64,000 nucleotides of DNA from the NCBI RefSeq assembly GCF_038181555.1, contig NZ_JBBWUA010000017.1, positions 1 through 64,000 of the forward strand, written 5' to 3'. This stretch comes from Desulfitobacterium sp038181555. GTDB lineage: Bacteria > Bacillota > Desulfitobacteriia > Desulfitobacteriales > Desulfitobacteriaceae. Positions 36,148-42,680 of the stretch are shown here, in pieces. The translations under genes were made by a program, and so were the position numbers. The first letter of the stretch is position 1. Every line of letters starts with the position of its first letter. The notes beneath the pieces were generated by a model. It had not been told where the DNA came from and did not search any database. It saw only the letters and a list, made by a program, of their open reading frames with translations.

Positions 36148-37190
36148 TTCCAACCCCTCCTACTATGTGATAAGAGATAAACGAAGAAGGGAGCCCCAAT
36201 CAGAGAGGTTAGAATCCCTAAAGGAATCTCCATTGACAATAAACTGCGAGCTAAGGTATCTACCACAAGCAAGAAAGATCCCCCCACCAATATGGATACA
36301 GGGAGCAACTTCTGGTAATTAGGCCCTGTGATTGCTCGGGCGAAATGAGGGATAACCAGACCAACCCAGCCAATCATGCCGCTGATGGAAACTGCAGTAG
36401 CAGTGAGAAAGGTTGCACAAATAATGACGATCAAACGTAATCTATCTGTGTCGACTCCCATACTCTTGGCCTCTTCATCACCAAAGGCCAAGAGGTTTAA
36501 CTTCCAGCGCAAAAGCCAGAGGGGAATAATGCCAATGATCATGCACGGAAGAACCATAGTGATATCTTTCATTTGGATAGAACTCAAACTACCCATCAGC
36601 CAATAGGTAATTGCCGGTAGTTTTTCATAAGGGTCTGCCACACATTTAATCAGAGAAACCAATGAGGTAAAAACCGTCCCGACTAACATGCCACCAAGAA
36701 CCAGGATAAGGGTTATCTCACCCGAATTTTTTATTTTGTTGCCGATAAAATAAGTAAGCCCTACAGCTAACAGACCAAAGACAAAAGCGGATACTGTGAT
36801 CCCCAGACTACCCCAAGAATAAAGGATGGCCAAGGTCGCTCCAAACCCAGCACCTGCGGATACACCTAAAATATCTGGAGAAACCAGTGGGTTTCTGAAT
36901 GTACCCTGAAAAGCCGCACCGGAAACGGATAAAGCAAAACCGATCAGAATAGCACCGAGAATGCGCGGAATACGGATATCGAAGATGATGGTTTGAACCG
37001 TGGAAGATACTGTAGTTTCAACGCCAAATAGTTGTCTTGCCAATGTACCCCAAACATCCACTGGGTGAATGGGATATCTACCGACAGAAAGTGCGATGAT
37101 TGATAAAAATATGATAATGATCATTAACAGAATCGGCCTTAATCTGCTCGATCTGTCACTATGGAATGAGCTGCTATACTTTGCTTCCAT
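36144..37190 (-). CDS. FecCD/BtuC-type ABC permease (MolB-like)
   Basis: A 348-residue permease with about ten helices of the FecCD family. Typical blocks are FRNPLVSPDILGVSAGAGFGA and GMIGWVGLVIPHFAR. The ATG at 37190 follows GAGGAGG at a rather long 14-base distance. With the ATPase and lipoprotein it forms a type II importer. The genetic context (Moco riboswitch, mobB) points to molybdate or tungstate rather than siderophores. Confidence 0.88.
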   Translation of the reverse strand: MEAKYSSSFHSDRSSRLRPILLMIIIIFLSIIALSVGRYPIHPVDVWGTLARQLFGVETTVSSTVQTIIFDIRIPRILGAILIGFALSVSGAAFQGTFRNPLVSPDILGVSAGAGFGATLAILYSWGSLGITVSAFVFGLLAVGLTYFIGNKIKNSGEITLILVLGGMLVGTVFTSLVSLIKCVADPYEKLPAITYWLMGSLSSIQMKDITMVLPCMIIGIIPLWLLRWKLNLLAFGDEEAKSMGVDTDRLRLIVIICATFLTATAVSISGMIGWVGLVIPHFARAITGPNYQKLLPVSILVGGSFLLVVDTLARSLLSMEIPLGILTSLIGAPFFVYLLSHSRRGWN

Positions 37191-37212
37191 TTTTTAAGCA
37201 AAGACCTCCTCT

Positions 37213-37728
37213 CTACTTAATATTTTTATTATAAGTTTCCATATAAAATTTTATTGCCCTGACAATGCCTTCTACGTCTTCAATGTGGTAACAAGGAACA
37301 CCGATACTCCAGACTTTATCACTGGCAATGGCTAAGAGCTCCTGGGGCTCAGAAATAAGATGCTCGCTGCGGGCGCAACGATGAACTTCAATTTTGGGTT
37401 TCCCACTTATTCTAAAACCTTCAGTGAGAATAATATCCACCTTATCGATTCGGCTGATTAAATCATCCAGCTCCTTTTCTTCATCAATCTTTTGAATAAG
37501 AGCTATTTTCTCCGCCGAGGCGATCATGACTATATCGGCCCCTGCTTGTGCCATTTTCCAGGAATCTTTGCCCGGCACATCCATATCAAAGCGGTGGGCA
37601 TCATGTTTAATAGTAGCAATTTTTATCCCATCCTGTTTTAACCTAGCCACTACTTTTACTAACAAGGTGGTTTTTCCGGTACCAGATGGAGCTACAAAAG
37701 AAATAACCGGCGTATTATCATTCATCAT
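37213..37728 (-). CDS. mobB: Molybdopterin-guanine dinucleotide biosynthesis protein MobB
   Basis: A 171-residue GTP-binding protein of the MobB family. The start ISFVAPSGTGKTTLL contains the P-loop, followed by IKHDAHRFDMD and the DIILTEGFR motif. MobB supports attachment of GMP to molybdopterin, forming the bis-MGD cofactor of DMSO-reductase-type enzymes. I choose the ATG at 37728, preceded by GAGGAGG at eight bases, because it gives the normal family length. An upstream in-frame ATG at 37833, two bases after AAAGGAGGAA, would add 35 residues and lies immediately after the riboswitch. It is first in the metal-transport operon. Confidence 0.88.
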   Translation of the reverse strand: MMNDNTPVISFVAPSGTGKTTLLVKVVARLKQDGIKIATIKHDAHRFDMDVPGKDSWKMAQAGADIVMIASAEKIALIQKIDEEKELDDLISRIDKVDIILTEGFRISGKPKIEVHRCARSEHLISEPQELLAIASDKVWSIGVPCYHIEDVEGIVRAIKFYMETYNKNIK

Positions 37729-37844
37729 CTTTTCTGCCTCCTCACATAGTTTAGGATTCTTTTGAGTTTCCCAATAAAGAAAGACACTTCTACGAAAATT
37801 GAGATACATGAAGAAGTGCCTTATCGGCTTCATTTCCTCCTTTC

Positions 37845-37955
37845 CATATCGGGGGGATGTTCGATTTCTCAATCATCCCTGTGGGTAATCTACCCAGGCC
37901 TTATTGCCATAGTTTACCCGTAGGCAATAAGGCTCGGAGTGCTATTTAATTAGCT
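37845..37955 (-). ncRNA. Moco riboswitch (molybdenum-cofactor RNA)
   Basis: The leader of the mobB-transport operon folds into several stems on the minus strand. An 11-bp perfect stem pairs GCCTTATTGCC (37923-37933) with GGCAATAAGGC (37898-37908). Its loop side has CCTACGG and CTATGG, resembling an 11-nt tetraloop receptor. A CTGGGTA/TACCC stem and then a GGGATG/CATCCC stem capped by a GAGA (GNRA) loop at about 37867-37870 follow. CACTCCGAGCC precedes the first stem. A GNRA loop with a matching receptor is a known hallmark of Moco RNAs, and the downstream genes are the expected regulon. Confidence 0.78.
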
Positions 37956-37999
37956 CACGGTCCAATGGTTTGAAATCAAGTGCACTTAATCACTAATAT

Positions 38000-38015
38000 A
38001 GCAAGAACCGTGCCA
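38000..38015 (-). promoter_or_regulatory. Sigma-54 (-24/-12) promoter of the molybdenum-acquisition operon
   Basis: Minus-strand TGGCACGGTTCTTGCT is an exact match to the textbook sigma-54 consensus. The predicted start near 37989 puts the whole Moco riboswitch in the leader. Confidence 0.9.
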
Positions 38016-38090
38016 GTCAACGAAAGCCCTTCAGATCGCTATTTCTCAGGGCTCTAGCTTTTCTAAAGGCTACAAACTCGTTCCATAATG

Positions 38091-38123
38091 AGACTCTCTT
38101 TTTCAATATGAAAAAGAGAGTCT
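38091..38123. promoter_or_regulatory. 14-bp inverted repeat; activator site or terminator
   Basis: Perfect arms AGACTCTCTTTTTC and GAAAAAGAGAGTCT around AATAT, with the core TTTCA-ATA-TGAAA at 38101-38113. It lies 80-110 bp upstream of the 38000 promoter and between divergently transcribed genes. The position fits an activator binding site; the hairpin strength also allows a terminator, but no gene ends nearby. Confidence 0.55.
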
Positions 38124-38141
38124 TACTCACGCATAGACGAA

Positions 38142-38177
38142 ATGCCCTCCAAACGTGTTGCTCACGTAGGAGGGCAT
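38142..38177. repeat. Dispersed hairpin repeat, copy 1
   Basis: ATGCCCTCC ... GGAGGGCAT outer arms (9 bp) with inner arms ACGTG/CACGT. The same outer arms and a similar loop recur at 46778-46812, so this is a dispersed palindromic element. Confidence 0.65.
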
Positions 38178-38273
38178 TGGTGACTGCGCTTTTTCCTCGC
38201 CATGGTGTCTTGGTAAATGATAGAATGGAAACAAATATTGTCGGTGAAAATAACTATAGGAGGCAGAAATCCT

Positions 38274-38897
38274 ATGGCACAAAATAATAGTAGCAGAACC
38301 AACGACGACCGAGGGATTACTCTGTTTGACCGGATCGCGCCGGTGTATGGGCTTTACTTTAATTATCAAACTCGCAGGTATCAGATGAATCTGGAAAAGG
38401 TCAAGCAAGAGTTCCCCTTACCTATATGCCCAAAAGCCTTGGATGTGGGGTGTGGTACAGGTGCTTTATGTTATGTACTGCAAAATCAGGGATGGGAAAT
38501 TACCGGGGTGGAGCCCAGTCGAGGCATGCTTGGCGTCGCTACAAAAAAGCTCGCCAATCTAGAGATTCCGCTCGTGCGAGCCGACGTGCTAGCCGGCCTA
38601 CCCTTTCCTGATCAAAGCTTTGATGTGACCCTAGCTTCTTTTGTTGCCCATGGATTAAATGCCGAGCAGAGAAAAGCCATGTACAGGGAGATGAACAGGG
38701 TGGCAAAAGAATATGTGATCCTTATTGATTATAACCAAAATCGCTCCTTCATCACGGATATGGCAGAAACCCTAGAGGGCGGTGATTATTTCAACTTTAT
38801 TAAGCAAGTGGAGTCAGAGCTTAAGGAAGTCTTTGACCAAATTGATATCATCCCCACGGGTCCCCATTCGTCATGGTATATCTGTCGGGCGATTTAG
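38274..38897 (+). CDS. Class I SAM-dependent methyltransferase
   Basis: A 207-residue methyltransferase on the plus strand. The SAM motif LDVGCGTGALCYVL is at about residue 57, followed by the acidic VEPS loop and the post-II block LPFPDQSFDVTLASF. The ATG at 38274 has AGGAGG ten bases upstream; an ATG at 38217 has no site. It stands alone between the molybdenum operon promoter and a convergent polyferredoxin gene. The family includes UbiE/COQ5-like and small-molecule methyltransferases; the substrate is unknown. Confidence 0.85.
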   Translation: MAQNNSSRTNDDRGITLFDRIAPVYGLYFNYQTRRYQMNLEKVKQEFPLPICPKALDVGCGTGALCYVLQNQGWEITGVEPSRGMLGVATKKLANLEIPLVRADVLAGLPFPDQSFDVTLASFVAHGLNAEQRKAMYREMNRVAKEYVILIDYNQNRSFITDMAETLEGGDYFNFIKQVESELKEVFDQIDIIPTGPHSSWYICRAI

Positions 38898-39010
38898 CTG
38901 GCATTTCCCCATCCATGCTTGAAAGTTAGAAATTGCCTCCTAATCGAAATGTTGTCGTTGTAAAGTCATATATTTCTCCATAATGGTGGCTTCTGCATCG
39001 GTGGCGATGA

Positions 39011-40462
39011 TTATTGTTTTAAATATTCCTTAATCTGACTGAAACTATATCCTGGCGACACCTCTTCAATCGACTTCATTTGGGTTTGAGCAGGAACTCC
39101 ATCCGGTATTTTAAAAAGTTGGTAGAACTCATTTAGATCCATCTTTAAGCTCTCTGCTGCTTCGCGTATGGTCATCGAACCCTTAATCCCACTCACATCG
39201 ACTTTATTAGGGTTATTATCAGCTTCAGACTTTTCCGCCTGTAAATCTCCATTGCTTACCCCCTGCTCCTCTTTGCTCACCTCAGACACAGCTGAGCTCT
39301 CCTCTAGCTCAGCCTTCTCTTTTGCAGCATCAAAGTCATATTCCGGAGCTTCCTGAGAAATTTCGCTCATCTTTGTAGACTTGGCAACTTTTTCCGGAAT
39401 TCCAAGCTTTTCATAGAGTTCGGGCAGGGATAAACCTGTCGCTGAGGCCGCTTCCTCAATGGTGTAATACCCTTTGACCTCAGAAACAGGGATGATCTCC
39501 CCTTCTTTTAAAGGAGCAGGTATGGTCTGGAAGTTCCCTGTCGCATCGGCGACCAAAACCGTCCCAAAGAATAACCCAACAACTATGGCTAGTGTCAGCA
39601 AGGGGTGGCTGACCTTATGGGCGACTTTAACTTCTAGGGCACCTTTTTTAGGGCAGGCGAGAACGCATTCATTACAACTGATACATTCTGCATCGGTCAC
39701 TTTGACCGCTTTTTCTACATCGATATTAACAGGACAGACCTTATTGCATTTTTTGCAGTTTATACAAAGGCTCTCATTTCTCACGACTTTCGTAGGGCTA
39801 AACTTCCCCAAGATCCCATAGAGGGCACCTGCCGGACAGAGATACTTACAAAAAAATCGATCATAAATCAACGACCCTACGACGGTTATCCCAAGCAAAA
39901 TAAAACCGATAATCGACTTGGGATCTTCTTCAATCGCTTCAGGAATCGATGTAATATGCCCATAAGCTACATAGGGATCATAAGGAGATATCCAAAGGGT
40001 GCCATAGTACCACGCCATGCCGACCATAAGGACTAATATAATATACTTCAAATATCTTAAGGGTCTGTCAATGGCCTGGGGTACAACTCGACGTTTTTTA
40101 AATAACTTTATCCCTATACGGGCAAATAGCTCTTGTAAAGCGCCAAAGGGACAAAGAAGGCCGCAGAAGCTCCGTCGAAAAAGAAGGGCTAAGACAACAG
40201 TTAGAACGAGTATAACCACAGTTCCAGAATAGATTTTTTGGATAGTGCTTCCCATAAAGAGAAGGGTATAAAGACTTTCTAATCCTCCGAGGGGACATAA
40301 AGCATGCACGGATGGGGATTTACCCCCGCCAAGAACTTGATGCATAAAGGATTCGTAAGTAACGAGGCCGAGTAGGCCGATCAAAATCAACAGCCTAAGC
40401 CACTTGGCGACCTTGTTAAGATTGAAGCTTGTCTTGGTGTCTAGTTTCGTCTTCAAACTCAT
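39011..40462 (-). CDS. NapH-like membrane polyferredoxin with duplicated C-terminal domain
   Basis: A 483-residue membrane Fe-S protein. Several helices carry CPLGGLE, CGLLCPFGALQE and CKYLCPAGALYG, the NapH/CcoG-type motifs. Two ferredoxin clusters follow: CINCKKCNKVCPVN and CISCNECVLACP. After one more helix, the C-terminal third has two copies of a ~55-residue domain starting KGYYTIEEAASATG and KGSMTIREAAESLK, joined by an acidic linker. The ATG at 40462 has GAGGGAG eight bases upstream. Such proteins move electrons from quinol to redox partners; the tandem tail domain is an unusual addition. Confidence 0.85.
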   Translation of the reverse strand: MSLKTKLDTKTSFNLNKVAKWLRLLILIGLLGLVTYESFMHQVLGGGKSPSVHALCPLGGLESLYTLLFMGSTIQKIYSGTVVILVLTVVLALLFRRSFCGLLCPFGALQELFARIGIKLFKKRRVVPQAIDRPLRYLKYIILVLMVGMAWYYGTLWISPYDPYVAYGHITSIPEAIEEDPKSIIGFILLGITVVGSLIYDRFFCKYLCPAGALYGILGKFSPTKVVRNESLCINCKKCNKVCPVNIDVEKAVKVTDAECISCNECVLACPKKGALEVKVAHKVSHPLLTLAIVVGLFFGTVLVADATGNFQTIPAPLKEGEIIPVSEVKGYYTIEEAASATGLSLPELYEKLGIPEKVAKSTKMSEISQEAPEYDFDAAKEKAELEESSAVSEVSKEEQGVSNGDLQAEKSEADNNPNKVDVSGIKGSMTIREAAESLKMDLNEFYQLFKIPDGVPAQTQMKSIEEVSPGYSFSQIKEYLKQ

Positions 40463-40578
40463 TAAAAACACTCCCTCTATTAACGTTTAAATCTTATGTT
40501 CGTTATTATAGGGGGTGAATATGGCAAGACTTTGTCATTAGTTTGCACGAAGTATGACATTTATGCCGTAATATTAAA

Positions 40579-40622
40579 AGGGTTTACGACGGGGGATAAG
40601 TACAACCCGTGTCGTGAACCCT
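40579..40622 (-). terminator. Terminator of the selenoprotein operon
   Basis: A long hairpin: AGGGTT/AACCCT, ACGAC/GTCGT and GGG/CCC stacked with small bulges, followed on the minus strand by TTTTAAT. It lies about 30 bp past the selenoprotein stop. Confidence 0.75.
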
Positions 40623-40653
40623 AATTTTCTACTTCTCTAGAACTAGTGATTTC

Positions 40654-40884
40654 CTAATGCTGAACTAGCTCTAGAATCTTATTTTTATCGAGTCCTACCA
40701 CAACTTCTTCGTCAATAAAGAACGTGGGTACTCCACCAATCTTTCTTCGTTGCAGTTCCATAAGCGCCTCAGAATCCACATTGACATCCCTCTCAACAAA
40801 GGGAATATTGTTCTGCGAAAGAAACTTCTTCGCGATAGTACAATGCGGTCAGGTTTTGGTTGTAAACATGGTTACATTCTTCAT
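40654..40884 (-). CDS. Glutaredoxin-like selenoprotein (in-frame UGA at residue 12)
   Basis: A 76-residue thioredoxin-fold protein if the TGA at 40849-40851 is read as selenocysteine. It begins MKNVTMFTTKT, then the active site U-P-H-C in place of C-P-H-C, followed by the glutaredoxin pattern ending KIGGVPTFFIDEE with the cis-proline. The frame continues cleanly to TAG at 40654. The ATG at 40884 has AAGGAG eight bases upstream. A hairpin just after the UGA (40807-40844) fits a bacterial SECIS. The gene follows a methyltransferase and an ACR3-like transporter in one operon. It should be a cytoplasmic thiol/selenol oxidoreductase. If the TGA were a sequencing error, a cysteine codon would restore the usual CPHC. 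Confidence 0.88.
40807..40844 (-). other. Candidate bacterial SECIS hairpin
   Basis: Minus strand, starting five bases after the UGA: outer arms ATTGT/ACAAT, inner arms GCGAA/TTCGC, apical loop about 9 bases including G and U residues. The inner stem begins about 15 bases from the UGA, the distance expected for SelB recognition. Confidence 0.65.
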
Positions 40885-40935
40885 ACTAAATTCTCCTTTC
40901 ATGAGTTGTATTTAGTATGACGTTTTATCCGATTT

Positions 40936-41496
40936 TTATTTGTCTTTTCTAGTAAAAGTGAGGCAATAAAAATTCTCCCCTAACTCAATATCATCCTGTG
41001 TTTCAAAACCTATTTCATTTAAGACACCCAAAACGTCTTCTTTACTGATTCGATGGGATATAGGAGGGCCCATGGGAGTCTCGTGTTTGTGGAACTCAAT
41101 CACGGCAATTTTACCCTGATCATTCAGCAGTCTCTCTACTTCCTTCATAAAGATGGATTTGTCTTCGATCTCGTGTAAAACCGTAACCAATAAGACTAGA
41201 TCGACTGATTTCTCTTTTATATCAAAACGTCCATTATCGACATAGATATATTCAACATTACTAATCTTCTCATCCTTTGCTTTCTCTTCAATAATCTTCA
41301 GCATCTCAGGATTTGCCTCTACAGCATAAACAACCTTTTCGGTCATTTTGGCAGCGGGAAGGGTGAATATACCACTCCCTGCTCCAATATCACATAAGAC
41401 ATGGCTCCCCTTAAGCCCGATGCGCTCCAAGGTCACTTGCGGATTAAGCTCCTCAAGCCGTTTTGGATTTTCTAACTTCATTTGTTGTTTGTTCAT
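40936..41496 (-). CDS. Class I SAM-dependent methyltransferase in the selenoprotein operon
   Basis: A 186-residue methyltransferase. The SAM motif VLCDIGAGSGIF is at about residue 33, with VEANPEML for the acidic loop and LVLLVTVLHEIE at the motif IV position. The ATG at 41496 has AAAGGAG nine bases upstream and lies six bases after the transporter stop. No conserved cysteines of ArsM-type enzymes are apparent: the protein has only two, Cys35 and one near the C-terminus. Operon context suggests methylation of a metalloid, chalcogen or thiol compound, but this is inference. Confidence 0.83.
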   Translation of the reverse strand: MNKQQMKLENPKRLEELNPQVTLERIGLKGSHVLCDIGAGSGIFTLPAAKMTEKVVYAVEANPEMLKIIEEKAKDEKISNVEYIYVDNGRFDIKEKSVDLVLLVTVLHEIEDKSIFMKEVERLLNDQGKIAVIEFHKHETPMGPPISHRISKEDVLGVLNEIGFETQDDIELGENFYCLTFTRKDK

Positions 41497-41502
41497 TGCT
41501 TA

Positions 41503-42510
41503 CTACTCCTTTACTACTTTAATCGGCGTACCTCTTTTTAAGAAACCATATTTCTCGTTAAGTTTTATAAACCAGGCGGCCACTTGCCCTTGAATTAAAA
41601 AGGCAAGAGAAACCATGAGCGCCGCATTCGATCCAAAGGCTGTCGCAGCCAAGCCAATCGAAATAGAAAGGTTTCGGAGAACGGTAGAAAACACTAAGGT
41701 TAAGGCATCCTTTTCGCTGAAGAATCTTCGTCCGACGAGTATGGCCAAGAGATAATTAATGGCATAGAATACCATCTGCACACCCAAAGCCATCGCGAAA
41801 ATATCGAGATGCTGGGCAATTCGTTTCGCATTCATACTCATACTTATGAAAATAATCAGCAGCATCCCCCAAGTACTTGCCGCAGGCAAGAAGGGTTTGA
41901 TCTTCTTCTGAAAATGCTCCTGTGAGTATCGCTTCATGAGAAATTTGTACGTTAGCATTCCAAAAATTAATGGGATTATAATGACTAAGGCAATTGTTTT
42001 AAGGGTTAGAAAAATATCCACTGGAACATACTTGCCTACCATAAGATAAAGGTATCCCGGTGCTAGAACCGACCCAAGAAGTAATCCTGAGGTTGTCATC
42101 TGAATAGCTGCAGGCACATTCCCTTTAGCCAGCATGGTAAAAGCAATGGTCATATTACTTGTCGGTAGCAGCGCAGTAATCGCGAGTCCTGCAAAAAGCT
42201 GCGGATCTTTTAATAAGAATCCCGTTCCCAGTATATACGCGACCCCAGGAATAACTAAGAAATTCAGCCCCATAACTGTTAGAAACAATTTACCCTGAGA
42301 CATATTGAAAACTTCTTTAGCCTTAAATCCTATCATTGTCGGATAGATCATCAGCATGGTAATAGGTAGAACCCATTGTTTGAGGATGCTCGTATCCACC
42401 CATATCCCAGCTAAAAAACCAATGATCAGCATTATCGGAATGGCGAAAGCGATGTTCTTGGATGGCCAAAAGAACCCTTTTTTTAGAAAGCTTGGCTCAT
42501 TTGTACTCAT
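41503..42510 (-). CDS. ACR3/BASS-family transporter
   Basis: A 335-residue membrane protein with about ten helices, of the bile acid:sodium symporter superfamily that includes the arsenite exporter ACR3. The segment TALLPTSNMTIAFTMLAKGN carries the family's central motif. The characteristic ACR3 cysteine (in the GxAPCxxM box) is replaced: here PTSNM. So arsenite export is doubtful and another anion or organic substrate is possible. The ATG at 42510 has AGGAGG upstream. It is first in an operon with a methyltransferase and a selenocysteine glutaredoxin. Confidence 0.82.
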   Translation of the reverse strand: MSTNEPSFLKKGFFWPSKNIAFAIPIMLIIGFLAGIWVDTSILKQWVLPITMLMIYPTMIGFKAKEVFNMSQGKLFLTVMGLNFLVIPGVAYILGTGFLLKDPQLFAGLAITALLPTSNMTIAFTMLAKGNVPAAIQMTTSGLLLGSVLAPGYLYLMVGKYVPVDIFLTLKTIALVIIIPLIFGMLTYKFLMKRYSQEHFQKKIKPFLPAASTWGMLLIIFISMSMNAKRIAQHLDIFAMALGVQMVFYAINYLLAILVGRRFFSEKDALTLVFSTVLRNLSISIGLAATAFGSNAALMVSLAFLIQGQVAAWFIKLNEKYGFLKRGTPIKVVKE

Positions 42511-42568
42511 TTATCCTTCCTCCTCGTCTCTAACTTGGTTTTACTTCTAGATTATTTTTTAAAAAAAT

Positions 42569-42585
42569 ATACCCCATAGGGGTAT
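42569..42585. promoter_or_regulatory. CsoR/CstR-type operator
   Basis: Perfect palindrome ATACCCC-ATA-GGGGTAT. G/C-tract dyads of this kind bind CsoR-family repressors (copper CsoR, persulfide CstR, FrmR). It overlaps the start region of the promoter at 42584-42612, fitting repression. No csoR-like gene is in the window. Confidence 0.75.
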
Positions 42586-42612
42586 GATAATATATATTCT
42601 ATATTTATTCAA
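42584..42612 (-). promoter_or_regulatory. Sigma-A type promoter of the ACR3-selenoprotein operon
   Basis: Minus strand: -35 TTGAAT (42607-42612), a 17-bp spacer and -10 TATCAT (42584-42589). The -10 abuts the CsoR-type dyad. Confidence 0.65.
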
Positions 42613-42680
42613 TATGTAGATTGACTTTCATCAAAGCCTTTATTGTTCCGCGGCTTAATGAATTCCGCGTGCCGGACGAC

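Noticed and set aside
38127..38408. 93-codon minus-strand frame over the methyltransferase start
   Set aside because: No ribosome site; it runs through the hairpin repeat and the opposite-strand methyltransferase.
40525..40552. Possible sigma-54 promoter before the NapH-like gene
   Set aside because: The -24 GG is replaced (TGTCAT) and the -12 reads GTGC; too far from consensus.
41503..42510. Naming the transporter arsenite exporter ACR3
   Set aside because: The region that should carry the essential ACR3 cysteine reads PTSNM, and no arsR or arsC gene is adjacent.
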